Of a DNA stretch of 64,000 nt, positions 41,233-52,479 are shown one piece after another. The stretch lies in assembly GCA_905221605.1 (NCBI GenBank), contig CAJNDS010001624.1:391501-455500 (forward strand). Reading direction: 5' to 3'. Numbering within the stretch: the stretch's first letter is position 1; every line of letters starts with the position of its first letter. A program made the position numbers and the translations under genes. A model generated the notes under the pieces. It made no database searches, was not told where the DNA came from, and saw nothing but the letters and a program-made list of their open reading frames with translations. The DNA comes from Symbiodinium natans. Its lineage: Eukaryota > Sar > Dinophyceae > Suessiales > Symbiodiniaceae.

Positions 41233-43727
41233 AGAATTAAGCGGGCTGCTTTGGCTTGCCATGCTTGCCTCGGTCACGTGGCGGTTCACGGTGCGGACGG
41301 CATCTCGGCATTGCAAGAGCCTGGGATGCGCAACTGGAGTATTCCAACCCTAAAGTCCCCCCTAAACCCTAAACCCTAAACTCTAAACCCTAAACCCTAA
41401 ACCCTAAACCCTAAACCCTAAACCCTAAACCCTAAACCCTAAACCTAAACTCCCCCCTGGGGTAGCCGAGGATCAAAAAGGATGCCTGGCCTCTACTTTT
41501 ACGTCTTTGCATGGCTTCTGGTCATGCCCCGAGATCTGCCGCCGATGACATACATAGCTGTTCATCCCTACTTGGAAATTACGAAGCCGCTGAATAATGA
41601 AGTCCAAACTCAGTCTTAGACCGATATCACGCAACTAGTCTCGGGTTGAAAAGCCAACGCCGCAGCCTTTCCAAACTCCGGCACCGTGCCAAGGGACTGC
41701 TACAACCCCTTTATTGCAAAACCCTAAACCCCAAACCCAAACCCTAAACCCTAAACCCCAAACCCCACACCCTGCACCCTTGGGAGTGCCATTTTAATTG
41801 GGTCAAGAGCAGGCCAGGGCTGCACGATTATCCCGACAGGGCCGGCGATCTGAGGGCCTACTTGAGCAGATTGGGTAATTTAGGGGTCGGAAAAATTACT
41901 AATAGTATTCCCTTACATTCCCTTTATACTTATACTCTAAAACCCCCCAAACTCTGTTCTAGTTGTTCAGGCCCCTGTGTGCTACATGGGGCTGCTTATC
42001 TGTTATCTTATATGCATACGGGACCTGGATCCCCAAAAGGGAAACCTAGTACTCCATCAATACCACGGAACCCAGCAAGCTCCTCTATGTCGAGGAACTG
42101 CCACTGAGTTAGGAACTGCCTCGGCTTCGATGCTAGGGCTTGGGGCTTGGGTTTAGGGTTTAGGGTTTGGGGTTTGGGGTTTAGTTTCGGGTTTAGGGTT
42201 TAGGGTTTAGAGTTCGTTTGTTCCACCCCCTCAGGATGGTGGATAGTGGCAATGAAGGATCGCGCGCTCTGAGCTCGAGAATGTGTGGCACGTAGGTGGC
42301 ACGGCTGGGCTCCAGTCGCTTATCTGCTACAGTAAACCAACATCAGCAGAATTAAGTGCAGCGGAGTATTATAAGATTTTTTCCTACATAATCTCTCGAA
42401 GAGCCGGGGTACTGTCCTGTAGATTCACTCCGACGGAAAACAGCGAAGGATTAGATGTTCGTGTGGCATTTCTGGCTGCTCTGAATGAACATGTACCGCA
42501 CCTCTGCGATTCAGTCTTTACAGTGAAACTTCAATCAAAGAGCATTAGCAAGAAGCAGCCAAGACCCACTTACAATACTAGATATACATGTATGTATATA
42601 CATATATATATATATAACTATGAATATAAATGTATATGTGGAACGTAGCATCTGTTTTGGGCGCTTTACATGCTGGTCACAAAACAGGAAGGCTCCAAGT
42701 CCTTCTGCTATCTGGAATACTGGTGTTTCTTGAATCGACAAGCTATCAGTCTAAACCAGCTGTTGCCCAACCGCTTGCAAAGTCCAGGGCACATGTCGTC
42801 GGCAGAACCGTCATAGCCCCATGGGGTCTCCTCTTTGCTGTCAGATGGCTCAGAACTTGGGACTTGACCTCCCTACTTGGAAGCCCTGTTGACTTAGTAA
42901 GTAGGGGTGAGTAGGTGGGGATTATTGTAGGGTTACTAGGGGGGTGCTAAGTAGACTTGCGAAGTCAAAAGAGCTTCCAAGTAACCCCTGATTGCCCTGA
43001 TTGAGAGAGCGTTGTTATCTTTCGCACTGCCGCGCTCGGCCTTCGCCCAGCATAGGGCGTCCTCATGCCTGCCAGCGAGTCAACATGCGCATCGGTCGAT
43101 CAGTGCGACTTATCGCTATGGCCCTGGACCCGAGCTACACTTGGTTGCAAAGTTCGAGTTGCGAAGCGTCACTCCTTGGGGCAGGAACTCAAATGCCCAG
43201 AGAGGGCAGACAGTTGCGAGGTGGAAGACAATGACAGGTCAAGCTCGGATGGCTTCACAGCACTTCATTGCCTATGGGAAGTGACGGCCGGCGCTGCTGT
43301 CAAACACGCGAAATCTCGTGAGCAGCCTCCTATGCGCAAGAGGAAAGGTTCAAGATCTGCGAAAACATACTGCTTGGCTAAAGCGACAGGGGGATTGCAG
43401 GCCTAGGATGCAGGACCGTGAAGAATACACGTCGCAGTATACTGGCGAACACCGCATGTCCTCTTACAAAGCAACCCTGCCAAACTACCCAAAACTGCGC
43501 TTGACACTCGCCCTAAACCCTAAACACTGAACCCTAAACCCCAAATCCTAAACCCTAAACCCTGAAACCCTAAACTTATAAACCCCAAGCCCTCCACACA
43601 AAGAAACGGTCAGGAACCTCAAGCATCCTCAAACCCACATCCTGGCCTCACGTGGGACGCAAAGCCCCGCACGACAAGCAACGTCTCGGTGCGGCCACGC
43701 ACCTCCCAGCACATGATTTGATAAATG

Positions 43728-43796
43728 TATATACAAGTATATACATATATATATATATATGTACTGCATAAAGAAAATAAAGAAATACATATACAA

Positions 43797-43831
<35 letters not shown>

Positions 43832-43845
43832 CATACATATATATG
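43728..43845. repeat. AT and CA microsatellites
   Basis: Runs of AT, AC and ATAC. More of the same occur at 44188-44212. The surrounding sequence holds two direct copies of a 30-bp segment, CATATCCAGCTTCTGTT and following, at 44149-44180 and 44236-44268. Confidence 0.85.
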
Positions 43846-43879
43846 GGTTTGTTCGATACTGGGGGGGGTCAGCTGTTAG

Positions 43880-43998
43880 GGCCAGGGCATGTTTCGTGGG
43901 TATGTTTCGGGGTATGTTTCGCATGAGCTACTTTACCTGCAGTTTCGGGGGTATGTTTCGCGGGTGTGCTTCGGGGTATGTTTCGGGGCAGGTTTCGC
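43880..43998. repeat. Minisatellite GGTATGTTTCGGG
   Basis: Degenerate tandem copies of GGGTATGTTTCG(G/C)GG, about eight, with variants GGGTGTGCTTCGGG and GGCAGGTTTCGCG. Confidence 0.78.
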
Positions 43999-44269
43999 GC
44001 ATGTGCAACCCGTGTGCCCTTCTTAAGCCTGAGACCCCCAAAACGAACAAACCCACGTAGAAGCAGAAGTATGTATTTATGCATATATGTTTGTATGTAT
44101 GCGTGTATGTAATGTATGCTTAGATGAGCTATGTGTATATATATACACACATATCCAGCTTCTGTTGCCTTAATCCAATCGGAATATAAATAAACATATA
44201 TATATATATATATTTGTATATTTATCTATTTATGCATATCCAGCTTCTGTTACCTTAATCCGATGCGGA

Positions 44270-44400
44270 GACCTCCCACCACAATAGTTGTTTCGATGCT
44301 CATCAATGAGCATTGCCCAGTGGAGCTCAAAGAGGCTCAGGTCCACCCGGGGAAGCGAAAGTTTCAGGGCGAATCCGAGGAGCTGCGGATGCCATGCTCA
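44270..44400 (-). CDS. Candidate exon, unknown protein
   Basis: The minus strand reads PQLLGFALKLSLPRVDLSLF then ELHWAMLIDEHRNNYCGG. The opposite strand is also open through this stretch, so strand choice rests on composition only. Family unknown. Confidence 0.27.
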
Positions 44401-45567
44401 AGGTTTAGGGTTTGGGGTTTAGGTTCTTTTGCCACCCGCCCAGCAATCATGCACACTGCGAAGGGTTTAGGGTTTAGGGTTGATATTTCCACGAGTGAAA
44501 AGCCACGTTGCCCCGCTCGCCGAGGGAACGCTGACGGACAAATGCCCTTCCCACTCTCAACCCTATATGATACAGACATGATACATGCAAGTTACTTGTA
44601 AACCTATAAGTGCAAAACGATCCCAAAGTAAACCGTACGGCAGTAGAAACCCTGGACCGTGCAATGCAGGACTTAGGCGCCAAACCATGCTAAACCTTGT
44701 CCGTGACTTGTTCCTACGAATGCCTTGGGGTTGGGGCTCTGGGGTCTAGGGCGCAAGGCTTAAAACTTCATGCTTTAGGGGCTTTTGGGTTCTTTGGGAC
44801 AGTTGGGTTTAACTTTTTGACGTGAGCCCAAGGCTCTCAACAGCCCCTGTCTGTGTCCGCTGGGGGCTTGAGCTCACTGGCCATGCTTCGGGTGACGACA
44901 CACCGCGACGACGCAATCCATCTGGCTGACAAGTGCCTTTCTGAGTAGGGTTTAGGGTTTAGGGTTTGGGTTTAGGGTTTAGGGTTTGGGGTTTGGGGTT
45001 TAGGGTTTAGGCTTCCTCATACAAAAACACCCTAAGCCCCCAAACCCCAGTATGCCCTGAGCCCTGAGCCCTCAAACACCCAGCCGACAGCTTGCACTCC
45101 ATCTTCGACCCCCCTACTATACTAACTATAGCTAAGGGACGTATTCACCAATTTTAGGATCATTACAACTCGGTTTAGGGCCCTTTTTTCTGGCTCTACA
45201 GATTTGTAGGATCCTTATAACCCACTTAAGGGTCCCTGTAAGTCTACGTATAATTTCAGCGTGGCCCCCGCCTCGTAGCGCTGGAAGCGCAAGCGCCCCA
45301 GAGAGCCAAGCTCCACTTGCCGGGGCAGGCTCCTTCTTTGGAAATCATGTACCCCTTAGAACCAAGAAGAGGGTTTCCGAAAATAAGGGACCCGAAGAGA
45401 CATATAAAGGCCTATACATCTCCTGAACCCTAGAGGTAAAGTCTATGACGTGTGAGGCCTGTGGCCTGTGACCTCCATAAACCTTATCGCCCTAATGTCC
45501 GAAACCCAAGACGGCCTAGACACCTTAACAACACGAAACCCTAAAACCCAAAACCCAAAATACCTAC

Positions 45568-45685
45568 TACATGGGATCGGAAATATTACTAGTAGCATTC
45601 GCATTCCCTGATGGTCCCTTCATAATTAAACTACTATAATAACCCCCCAAACCCTGTTCTAATTTGTAAGGCCCCTTTGTTACAA
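45568..45685. mobile_element. Family M dispersed repeat, two copies
   Basis: GATCGGAAATATTACTAGTA, CATTCCCT, ACCCCCCAAACCCTGTTCTA and AAGGCCCCTTTGTTAC recur in the same order, with changes, at 41875-41995. No clear inverted ends. Non-coding. Confidence 0.62.
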
Positions 45686-46315
45686 TCCTTGAAGCCCTTT
45701 CTAGCCTGACAGTCTGCAGCAGGCGCCGGCGCTTTCGCGCGGGCCCCAGGGGACGCTTTTGTCGGCCCATACAAACGGCGCCAGCTTAATTTAAGTAAGG
45801 TTTCCCTTTTTGCAGCAGGCCTCGCGATGCAGCAGCCCGGTTTTCCTAAGCCCTAAACCGCATCACAGGCTTACAGGGCTTGGGTGTGCATGGGTGCAGG
45901 GGTTTCGGAATCAAGGTTTGTGGAGGTTTCAGGGGGAGGGCGTGAGCTTCAGCGAGTTGGGGTCGTAATCTTCGCGAGTCGCGTGCCTCGTGCCCACACA
46001 GGGCATTCAAGGCTTGCAGGGTTTTGGGGAAGGGTGTTGGGCTGCGGGGTTTCGAGTTCTCATGTTGTTCATACCGGCGTTTCAAGGACCCTAAACTTTA
46101 AACCCTAAACCGTAAACCCTAAACCGCTTGGCAGCTTCTTTGAGCTGCGGGCACGCGGCGAAGCTTTGGCCGCGTGAGCTCTGCGGTCGCCCTCGATCCC
46201 CAAAGCTGCGGTTTAAGGTTTTCATGTTTTTTTTGCCACCCGTCTAGCAATGCTCCACGGGGCAACTGAAGAGGGAATGCTGTGTGTTTTCATGTTTAAG
46301 GTTTCATGTTTAGGG

Positions 46316-46465
46316 TTTTGGGGGTCTAGGGTTTTGGGGTCTAGGGTTTTGGGGGTCTAGGGTTTTGGGGGTCTAGGGGTTTGGGGGTTTTGGGGGTCTA
46401 GGGGTTTAGGGGTTTAGGGGTTTAGGGGTTAAGGGGTTTAGGGGTTTAGAGGTTTAGAGGTTTAT
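46316..46465 (+). repeat. Variant telomere-type array GGTTTTGGGGGTCTAG
   Basis: About five GGTCTAGGGTTTTGGG units grade into GGTTTAGG units of 8 bp instead of 7. It looks like a diverged TTTAGGG array with its own local amplification. Confidence 0.75.
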
Positions 46466-47950
46466 GGTTAAGGGTTTAGAGCACGAGGAGCGGCTGCTGC
46501 GCTGTACTCTCCTCGGTTAGAGGGTGGATCTCCGGGCAGGTCGGGTTTTGGGGTTTGGGGTTTAGGGTCTCTCCGAAGGAAGAATCCAGGCAACTGTACA
46601 AGGAGGGGCCCCCTCACTGTAATGGAAATAGTTCATGAACTTATAACCGAAGGAGGATCCTCATAACCCAATTTAGGGTCCTTCTAACTCTACTTGTAAC
46701 TAGGGGGGGGGGGCGCCTTGTAGGAAATCAGACGAGCAAAGACTTCATACTCTCCCGAGCCTAACCTCGATACTCCAAGAACACTTTTACGGGATTTCGG
46801 ATACCTTCATGACCCCAAGAGCAACGACTCGAGCCTGAAGGGATGTGAAGCTAGGAAGCGTTTTTTTTTTTTGGCTTAGTTGTCCAGGAACCTGGGGGGA
46901 ACTAAAGGCTAACCTTTGGGAGTATAAGATCTATAAGGGGGTTATATTACCCCAAAAAGGTTAAAGGTTACCTACTCTACTACTAGGCTGGGGTTTGCAG
47001 AGTTTAGGGTTTAGGGCTTCTAGGGCCTAAGGCTTCCAGAGTCAAGGGACTAGAGGTGGAAGCCCCGAGGTTGGCTTGCAGGACTGTAGTTAGGGTTTAG
47101 GGTTTAGGGTTTAGGGTTTAGGGTTTAGGGTTTAGGGTTTAGGGTGTTCAGCAGAGTTGCTCGTCGGCTCAAGTCCTATACGGGCAAGTCCCAAATTCTA
47201 AATGTTCTTGAGCAACGGACTTTGGAGGCTGCTGGCACGCATGCAAGGTCTTTTAAGGAGGTTTCCTCACGCCATCCCACACAAAGAACCATACACCCTA
47301 AACCCTTTTACAGCAGGCCTCGGGAAGCGGCGGCCTGGTCCCAGCTCCCAGCACAGGCGCTTAAAGCAGGGCATATAATGAGGCTGAGATCTCTGGAGAG
47401 ACTATCTGAAAGGATACAATCTGGGCATGCTCACGAAATGCTAGAGAATGAAACTGGGTGTGCTCAGATATGAACGCCTCATACTCCCAAACCCTAAACC
47501 CTAAACCCTAAACCCTAAACCCTAAACCCTAAACCCGAAGCACTTGCAGCAATCGCCGTTTTCGTCTTGTTGCGCGCAGCTGAAGCCATGGCAGCCCAAA
47601 GAATTTCGCGGTTCGACCTTGAGCTACTCGGGGGGCCCCCTTGCTGTACTAACTACAGTTCAGGGACTCATTACCTTATTTAGGATCCTTATAACCCAAG
47701 TTAGGGTCCTACATAAAGAGCAAGTTCTGAGTCCACGTCAGGGTCCTTATAGCTCGACTTGGCCTAATCCCTAAAACCCTAACCCCTCCACGCACAAGCC
47801 CCAAACCAGACGCCCGGTTCAGCTGTCTCATTTCCCCACCAGCGCGGCCAGGATGTGAGCCCGTAGCCTTGGAGCTCCAGCCGACAGGGATGGGGTAGGT
47901 TTGGTTAGGGTTTAGGGCGGCTTCGGGGCTTCTACTGAAATAGTAAACCA

Positions 47951-48056
47951 GCTTCTACTATTTGCTTAAGAACCCCCCTCCCAAAACGCTATTCCCTATA
48001 TTGCCCTTAGAAGGAAGAATATGTGAATTTCTTCGGGTGGTTCATAAGAAAGAGTA
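47951..48056. mobile_element. Family C palindromic element, reference copy
   Basis: Ends CTACTATTTGCTTAAGAACC and a degenerate GGTTCATAAGAAAGAGTAG face each other; the centre holds CCCTATATTGCCCTTA. Other copies: 2893-2976, 4039-4138, 22664-22790 and 35424-35556, all with GGGTTCTTAAGC-type 3' ends. Poly-A or poly-T runs occur inside several. Non-coding. Confidence 0.78.
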
Positions 48057-48269
48057 GGCTTTTGCAGCCGAAGTTGCCGGGTCACTCCTTCAGCCTCCAA
48101 AGTTACCCCCCCGGCTTACTCCCACACGATATCTTTAAGGGCACGAATAACTAGACCCAAGACTAACCTAGGAATGAAAAAGGGTGCCCTTTCTTAAATG
48201 GGGCTTACAAGGGAATAAAAAAAAGGGAATAGGAGCCTACTCTGGGTTCTGGATAATTTAGCAAGCGCC

Positions 48270-48470
48270 CATGTTTGTTCTAGTCTTGGGCTGTGGCAGC
48301 TACGCTCTGGTTTCACGCAAGTCTTTTCAACAATTGCCACATACCGGGCGTGTTTGCAATATACTTGCAGGGTCCACGGGAGCTTTGTAAGTAGGTGCAT
48401 GCTCGAAGTATAAGTGCCCCAAAAGGGAAAACCCACCCAGCCTGACAATGAGTACTTGCTAAGTCCCCCG
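48270..48470 (-). CDS. Candidate exon, unknown protein
   Basis: Open minus-strand frame reading YTSSMHLLTKLPWTLQVYCK, HARYVAIVEKTCVKPERSCH and SPRLEQTWALAKL, lying between a family D element and a long CCCTAAA array. Family unknown. Confidence 0.27.
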
Positions 48471-48480
48471 ATCCTCCACA

Positions 48481-48573
48481 TCCCTAAACCCTAAACCCTA
48501 AACCCTAAACCCTAAACCCTAAACCCTAAACCCTAAACCCTAAACCCTAAACCCTAAACCCTAAACCCTAAAA
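48481..48573. repeat. CCCTAAA array
   Basis: About 13 perfect units. Further arrays of five or more units lie at 10802-10845, 15788-15846, 21513-21578, 23493-23553, 26045-26119, 27572-27628, 28487-28543, 29549-29604, 41363-41447, 47094-47144, 49320-49383, 54893-54945, 55095-55148, 55936-55988 and 58637-58740. Confidence 0.94.
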
Positions 48574-49080
48574 GGGTTTTATGGTTTGGGGATCTTGGGC
48601 TTTCAGGTTTAGACTCAGACTCTTGTTCATGTTCGTCTGGAAATCACGCAAGGCTTCTCTTTGGGAAAGGCCATATGTGCAACACATGAAATCTGTATAT
48701 CTTTGGTGCAACGAGTCGAGAAAACGTCCCCAAACCCTAAACCCTAAACCCTAAACCCAAAACCCTAAACCCAAAACCCTAAACCCTGAACCCTAAACCG
48801 TGTTTAACAACCATCGCATGAAGAAGACGGCTCTTTTCAATCTTATAACACTTCGTCTGTCGGAGGCCTTAGGCCGTCTTCAGATCCACATGGCCGCATT
48901 TGAATGCTCCGTCTAGCAAGGAGGGACCCCCTTACTATACTAACTATAGTTTAAGGGACTTATAGCCTAATTATTTAGGATCCTTTTAAAAACCCAATTT
49001 AGGGTCCTGAATACCTCTACTTATAACTCGGAGGGGCCCCTCCTTGTAGCAAGACCGAGACTTCAAGAAGCTGGCAAGAC

Positions 49081-49215
49081 CTAGAGCCACTCCTTGGCCA
49101 CTGTACATGCCAAGAGTTGCGAGAGGCCATACGGCAATGCAAAATGTGCAAGGTCTCCCTCCGCACAGCGCAGCGCATCCCAACGCACCCCATGCGGTAA
49201 ACAAAGAAGGGCTTT
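49081..49215 (-). CDS. Candidate exon, unknown protein
   Basis: Minus-strand reading GVRWDALRCAEGDLAHFALP then YGLSQLLACTVAK, with a GA donor inside AAGGAG. It sits just beyond a family A element (48917-49050). Family unknown. Confidence 0.32.
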   Translation of the reverse strand, partial: KALLCLPHGVRWDALRCAEGDLAHFALPYGLSQLLACTVAKEWL

Positions 49216-49439
49216 AAGCATTTGGAGTCTATAGGGTTTACTAGGATGGCCCTTGAAACCCTCTGTTCGTGAATATGCCCCTCTGAAAAACCCAATCCGG
49301 GAAAATACAACATGTTGCACCTAAACCCTAAACCCTAAACCCTAAACCCTAAACCCTAAACCCTAAACCCTAAACCCTAAACCAAGGGCCTACATAGTTC
49401 AGGGTTCAAGGCCGGGACAACCAAGGCTCTACAAAGGGG

Positions 49440-50273
49440 GCGCCGGAGGACTCATGTCATTCTCAGCTTGGAGGCGCGCAAAGAGATCCTCGGGCGGCAT
49501 ACCAGGGGTGTGAGTGGGGTTGGGGTTCGGTTTTCGGCTTAGGGTTCTGAAAGGCTTGGGGTTTACACAAGAAAAAAAGGCTCCGGGGAGGGAGGGTGGG
49601 GTGCGAAGGAGGGGAGGGGAGGGGGGGAAGGAGGGGAAGGAGGGGAAGGAGGGGAAGGAGGGGAAGGAGGGGAAGGAGGGGAAGGAGGGGAAGGAGGGGA
49701 AGGAGGGGAAGGGGGCGGCGGGGGCGGCGGGGGCAGGGAGGAGTGAAGCACTACGACTCAAGAGTGCTTGAGCCCTCGACTGTGACTAATCACGACTCCC
49801 CAAACAACACTCTTCGGCTCAGGCGCAGCGATCCACTGCACAAGGCCTTTGAAGCTCAGAGGAGCACTTCCATGCAGCTCAGCGAACTTTGCCTGCCAAA
49901 GGTGCCTAAACCCTAAACCCTAAACCCTAAACCTTAAACCCTAAACCCTAAACCCTAAACCCCGAGGCCGTGTCGGTTCAGCTTGGTGGTCGTAGCTTAG
50001 AGGCGCACGACAGAAGTCCCGTGAAGCCAATCCCGGGGAAGTCCTCAAACTGCAAGAACATGTGCTCAGTATCCCCGAAGGACACCCCATCGACGCACTC
50101 GCCAGGACATACATATGTGTGTGTGCCTATGCATTTGTGTATTTATGTACATATATGTATATGTCTGTACATATAAGGAACCCTATGTACACTGAGCAGT
50201 CGCAGCGATATTCAAGCTTTCCTCATGTACAAACGAACACACCGCCTCGATCACAGCGCCTTCCATGGAAATC
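49440..50273 (-). CDS. Candidate multi-exon gene, four islands
   Basis: In minus order: 50273-50222 opens after AGCCAG|G and reads ISMEGAVIEAVCSFVHE before a GA donor; about 50100-49995 reads DGVSFGDTEHMFLQFEDFPG and IGFTGLLSCA; 49892-49758 opens after TTGGCAG|G and reads AKFAELHGSAPLSFKGLVQW, IAAPEPKSVV and on to a TGA; about 49510-49440 reads GMPPEDLFARLQAENDMSPP. Telomeric arrays and a GGGGAAGGA minisatellite separate them. This is the densest exon cluster after beta-tubulin. Exact joins and the family are unresolved; 49892-49758 could be terminal, or could splice onward before its stop. Confidence 0.42.
49611..49713. repeat. Minisatellite GGGGAAGGA
   Basis: About ten tandem copies of GGGGAAGGA(G), purine-only on the plus strand. 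It creates spurious Lys/Glu/Gly- and Pro/Ser/Phe-rich frames between two candidate exons. Confidence 0.9.
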
Positions 50274-50286
50274 CTGGCTTTGCAAC

Positions 50287-50408
50287 TTGAGGGTTTAAGC
50301 CAGTTTAAGGGCTTAGGGGGTTTAGGGTGGAGGCAGTTGAAGGTGAAACTTGAGGGTTTAAGCCAGTTTAAGGTGGTTAGGGGTTTAGGGTGTAGGCAGT
50401 TGAAGGGG
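50287..50408. repeat. Tandem duplication of about 64 bp
   Basis: GAGGGTTTAAGCCAGTTTAA, then GGGGTTTAGGGT and GAGGCAGTTGAAGG, occurs twice in tandem with small changes. Confidence 0.8.
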
Positions 50409-50527
50409 TTTAGGGTTTTGATGGGCTTTGGGGGTGTTGTTAGTTTAGGCTTCAAGCATCCAAGGTAGTTTAAGGTGAAGGCCTCAGGCTTCGATTGCAC
50501 TTACTCGCCTACATCTATGCCCTCCCC

Positions 50528-50686
50528 TACAGGGAGGGGCCCCCATTACTATTCTAACTGTAGTTAAGGGACTTAGGGTTTAGGGTTTAGGGTTTAGGGT
50601 TTAGGGTTTAGGGTTAGGATCCTTATAACCCAATTGAGGGCTCTTATAACTCTACTTATAACTCGGGGGGGCTCCTCCTTGTAGCA
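50528..50686. mobile_element. Family A element carrying an internal TTTAGGG array
   Basis: The copy reads GGGAGGGGCCCCCATTACTA through GTTAAGGGACTT, then about six TTTAGGG units, then AGGATCCTTATAACCCAATT to the normal right end. In intact copies these points are joined by about 12 bp, GTAACCTAATTT. The telomeric array has replaced or expanded that segment. Confidence 0.8.
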
Positions 50687-51540
50687 CCCTGAACAAGACC
50701 GTCAGCCCCAAGCTCTGCTCTAGCTGTGGAGCTTCAGGGCTACGCAGAAGGGTTTAGGGTTTAGGGTTTAGGGTTTAGGGTTTAGGGTTTAGGGGGCGAA
50801 GCGTGCAGTTTCGCCCATGTCGGAGATGAGGGTTTAGGGTGAGAAGAGTAAAAACTGATGCGCACGTAGTTCTCTTAGTTAGGGTTCCTTTTGAGGCCCT
50901 TCTGTCAAGGGTGCCGCACTAGATGTAGGGGACCCAAGAAGGTCCCGTATCATGGAGAATCACCAGATATCTACATGCTCCATGGCCCAGCAGGTTGACA
51001 GCCCCACTTCACCTCCCGCCTAAACCCTGAACCCAAAACCCAAAACCCTAAACCTTGCAAAACACCCAAAGAGACCCCACATCCAAATTCGAGGTGCCCA
51101 AGGGATGGAAGAAGCACGTCATGAAGCTCCTGATGCGAAAGCATCGTTTAGGTTTATATAGGGTTTAGGGTTTCGGGTGTAGGGTTGAGGGCTTAGGGTT
51201 GAGGGTTTGGGGTTTACCGGGTTTAGACGTACCTTGGGTTTCGGCCTTTGGACAGCATGTGGTGGTTTGGTTCTGGGTAAGAAGTCAAGGGAATTATGAC
51301 CCTAAACCCTAAACCCTAAACCCTCCTCAACCCTAAACCCTAAATCCTAAATCCTAAACCCTAAGCGCGGGCCCTTCTTTCAGCAGAATTCTGACCTGGC
51401 AAAGCAAGCTACAGGGCTGCTTAGCCAAAACCTGGATAGAGCAGCGGATGCCAAGTGTACAAACGCTGTGCTGTCTTACCCTAAACCCTAAACCCTAAAC
51501 CCTAGACCCTAAACCCTAAACCCTGCTTGAAAAATGAAGC

Positions 51541-51606
51541 CTTCATCTTCAACCTGAGCTCAGATTGAGGAAACCCCACTCCCCCAAAGTCGTAGAAACC
51601 GAAGGC
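51541..51606 (-). CDS. Candidate exon, unknown protein
   Basis: Opens after TACAGAG|G and reads AFGFYDFGGVGFPQSELRLK then M, rich in Gly and aromatics. A CCCTAAA array lies about 30 bp beyond. Family unknown. Confidence 0.38.
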
Positions 51607-52004
51607 CTCTGTACTGCTAGGCATCCCAGTAGCCACGATAATAAGGGTGCCCTTTGTGGGGAGTTGGCTACCCCTAAATAAACCTTAAACCATCCTCAAC
51701 CATCCCAAACCCAAAATCCTAAACCCTTTGAAAAGAGCGGCACAGGGCCACCAGGCGCTCAATGCAGCTGACGTGGGAATGATCCGGAAATGACAAGGGG
51801 ATCATAAGCGCACACCCCGGCAGAGGCTGAACCCGCAACCCTACACGCGCAGGGACCCCCTAGATAGCAGCAGGGTCATAAGAGCCCTGAATTGGGTTAT
51901 ATGGAATCCAAATACAACCAATATAAAACCTTTTGAACCCCCAAACCCCCCCACAAAGCCCCGACATCTCAATCTCACCATTCCCCCCCCCCCCCCTCCA
52001 ACCC

Positions 52005-52078
52005 CACCTGAATTGGCAGCCCACTACGGCCCCCTGTGGCGGCTTCAAAGCTCGCGGCCAACTCTGCCAAGCCTGGCA
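52005..52078 (-). CDS. Candidate exon, unknown protein
   Basis: Minus-strand reading GLAELAASFEAATGGRSGLP then IQ, opening after TGCCAG|G. Family unknown. Confidence 0.27.
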
Positions 52079-52267
52079 AAGTCTCTTTACTGTTTTAATT
52101 CAGGGTTTGGGGTTTAGGGATGACATTAGCCCGTTCCAAGCAATTATTCTTTGCCATGGCAGGAAAAGCATAGGAAACATGCCATATATTCCCAGACACC
52201 GCAAAAAGGTAAGAAAGTATACCAACAGTTGGACATCATAAGCTTTTGCGACAATGAACCTCCGAAT

Positions 52268-52305
<38 letters not shown>

Positions 52306-52479
52306 TTTCAGCCACGAGGGCCCTAAGGCCTACACCAGGAATTTCCCACGAAATGCTGAGAATTTCCGATGAAATGCTCGGAAAATCACAGCAACAGCTG
52401 AAACAAGAGTCTTTCCCAAGCTTGCGGTCGGCCCCGTGCCTGGGACAACCATTCACGGCCAAGAATGGCTTAGGGTTTG

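Larger units (their letters stand above)
38886..41240. other. Repeat-poor inserted block with integrase remnant
   Basis: No TTTAGGG array occurs in these 2.3 kb, while arrays surround it closely. The left edge coincides with the truncated 3' end of a family A element (38788-38885). The right edge is near a duplicated AT-rich segment. The block holds the integrase pseudogene and two hypothetical minus-strand frames. It may be one decayed mobile element that inserted into the family A copy; no terminal repeats of the block were found. Confidence 0.5.
41450..48150. other. Repeat mosaic, no confident gene
   Basis: Family A (45108, 46598, 47628), C (47951) and M (41875, 45568) copies, microsatellites, and frames at 42283-42648 (plus), 43001-43530 (plus) and 47144-47473 (plus) that are open but lack recognisable motifs or splice context. 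A hairpin element with arms GGCTAACCTTTGGGAGTATA and AAAAAGGTTAAAGGTTACC lies at about 46905-46965. Confidence 0.45.

Noticed and set aside
42283-42648. 121-codon plus-strand frame
   Set aside because: Ends in AT microsatellite and has no motif or neighbouring exon; not supported.
49429-49771. Pro/Ser/Phe or Lys/Glu/Gly repeat proteins
   Set aside because: Produced by the GGGGAAGGA minisatellite; only the end at 49510-49440 looks like a real exon.
51380-51475. Plus-strand exon reading QNSDLAKQATGLLSQNLDRA
   Set aside because: Attractive, with CTTTCAG before it, but the minus strand is equally open and all other evidence favours minus-strand genes; left unassigned.
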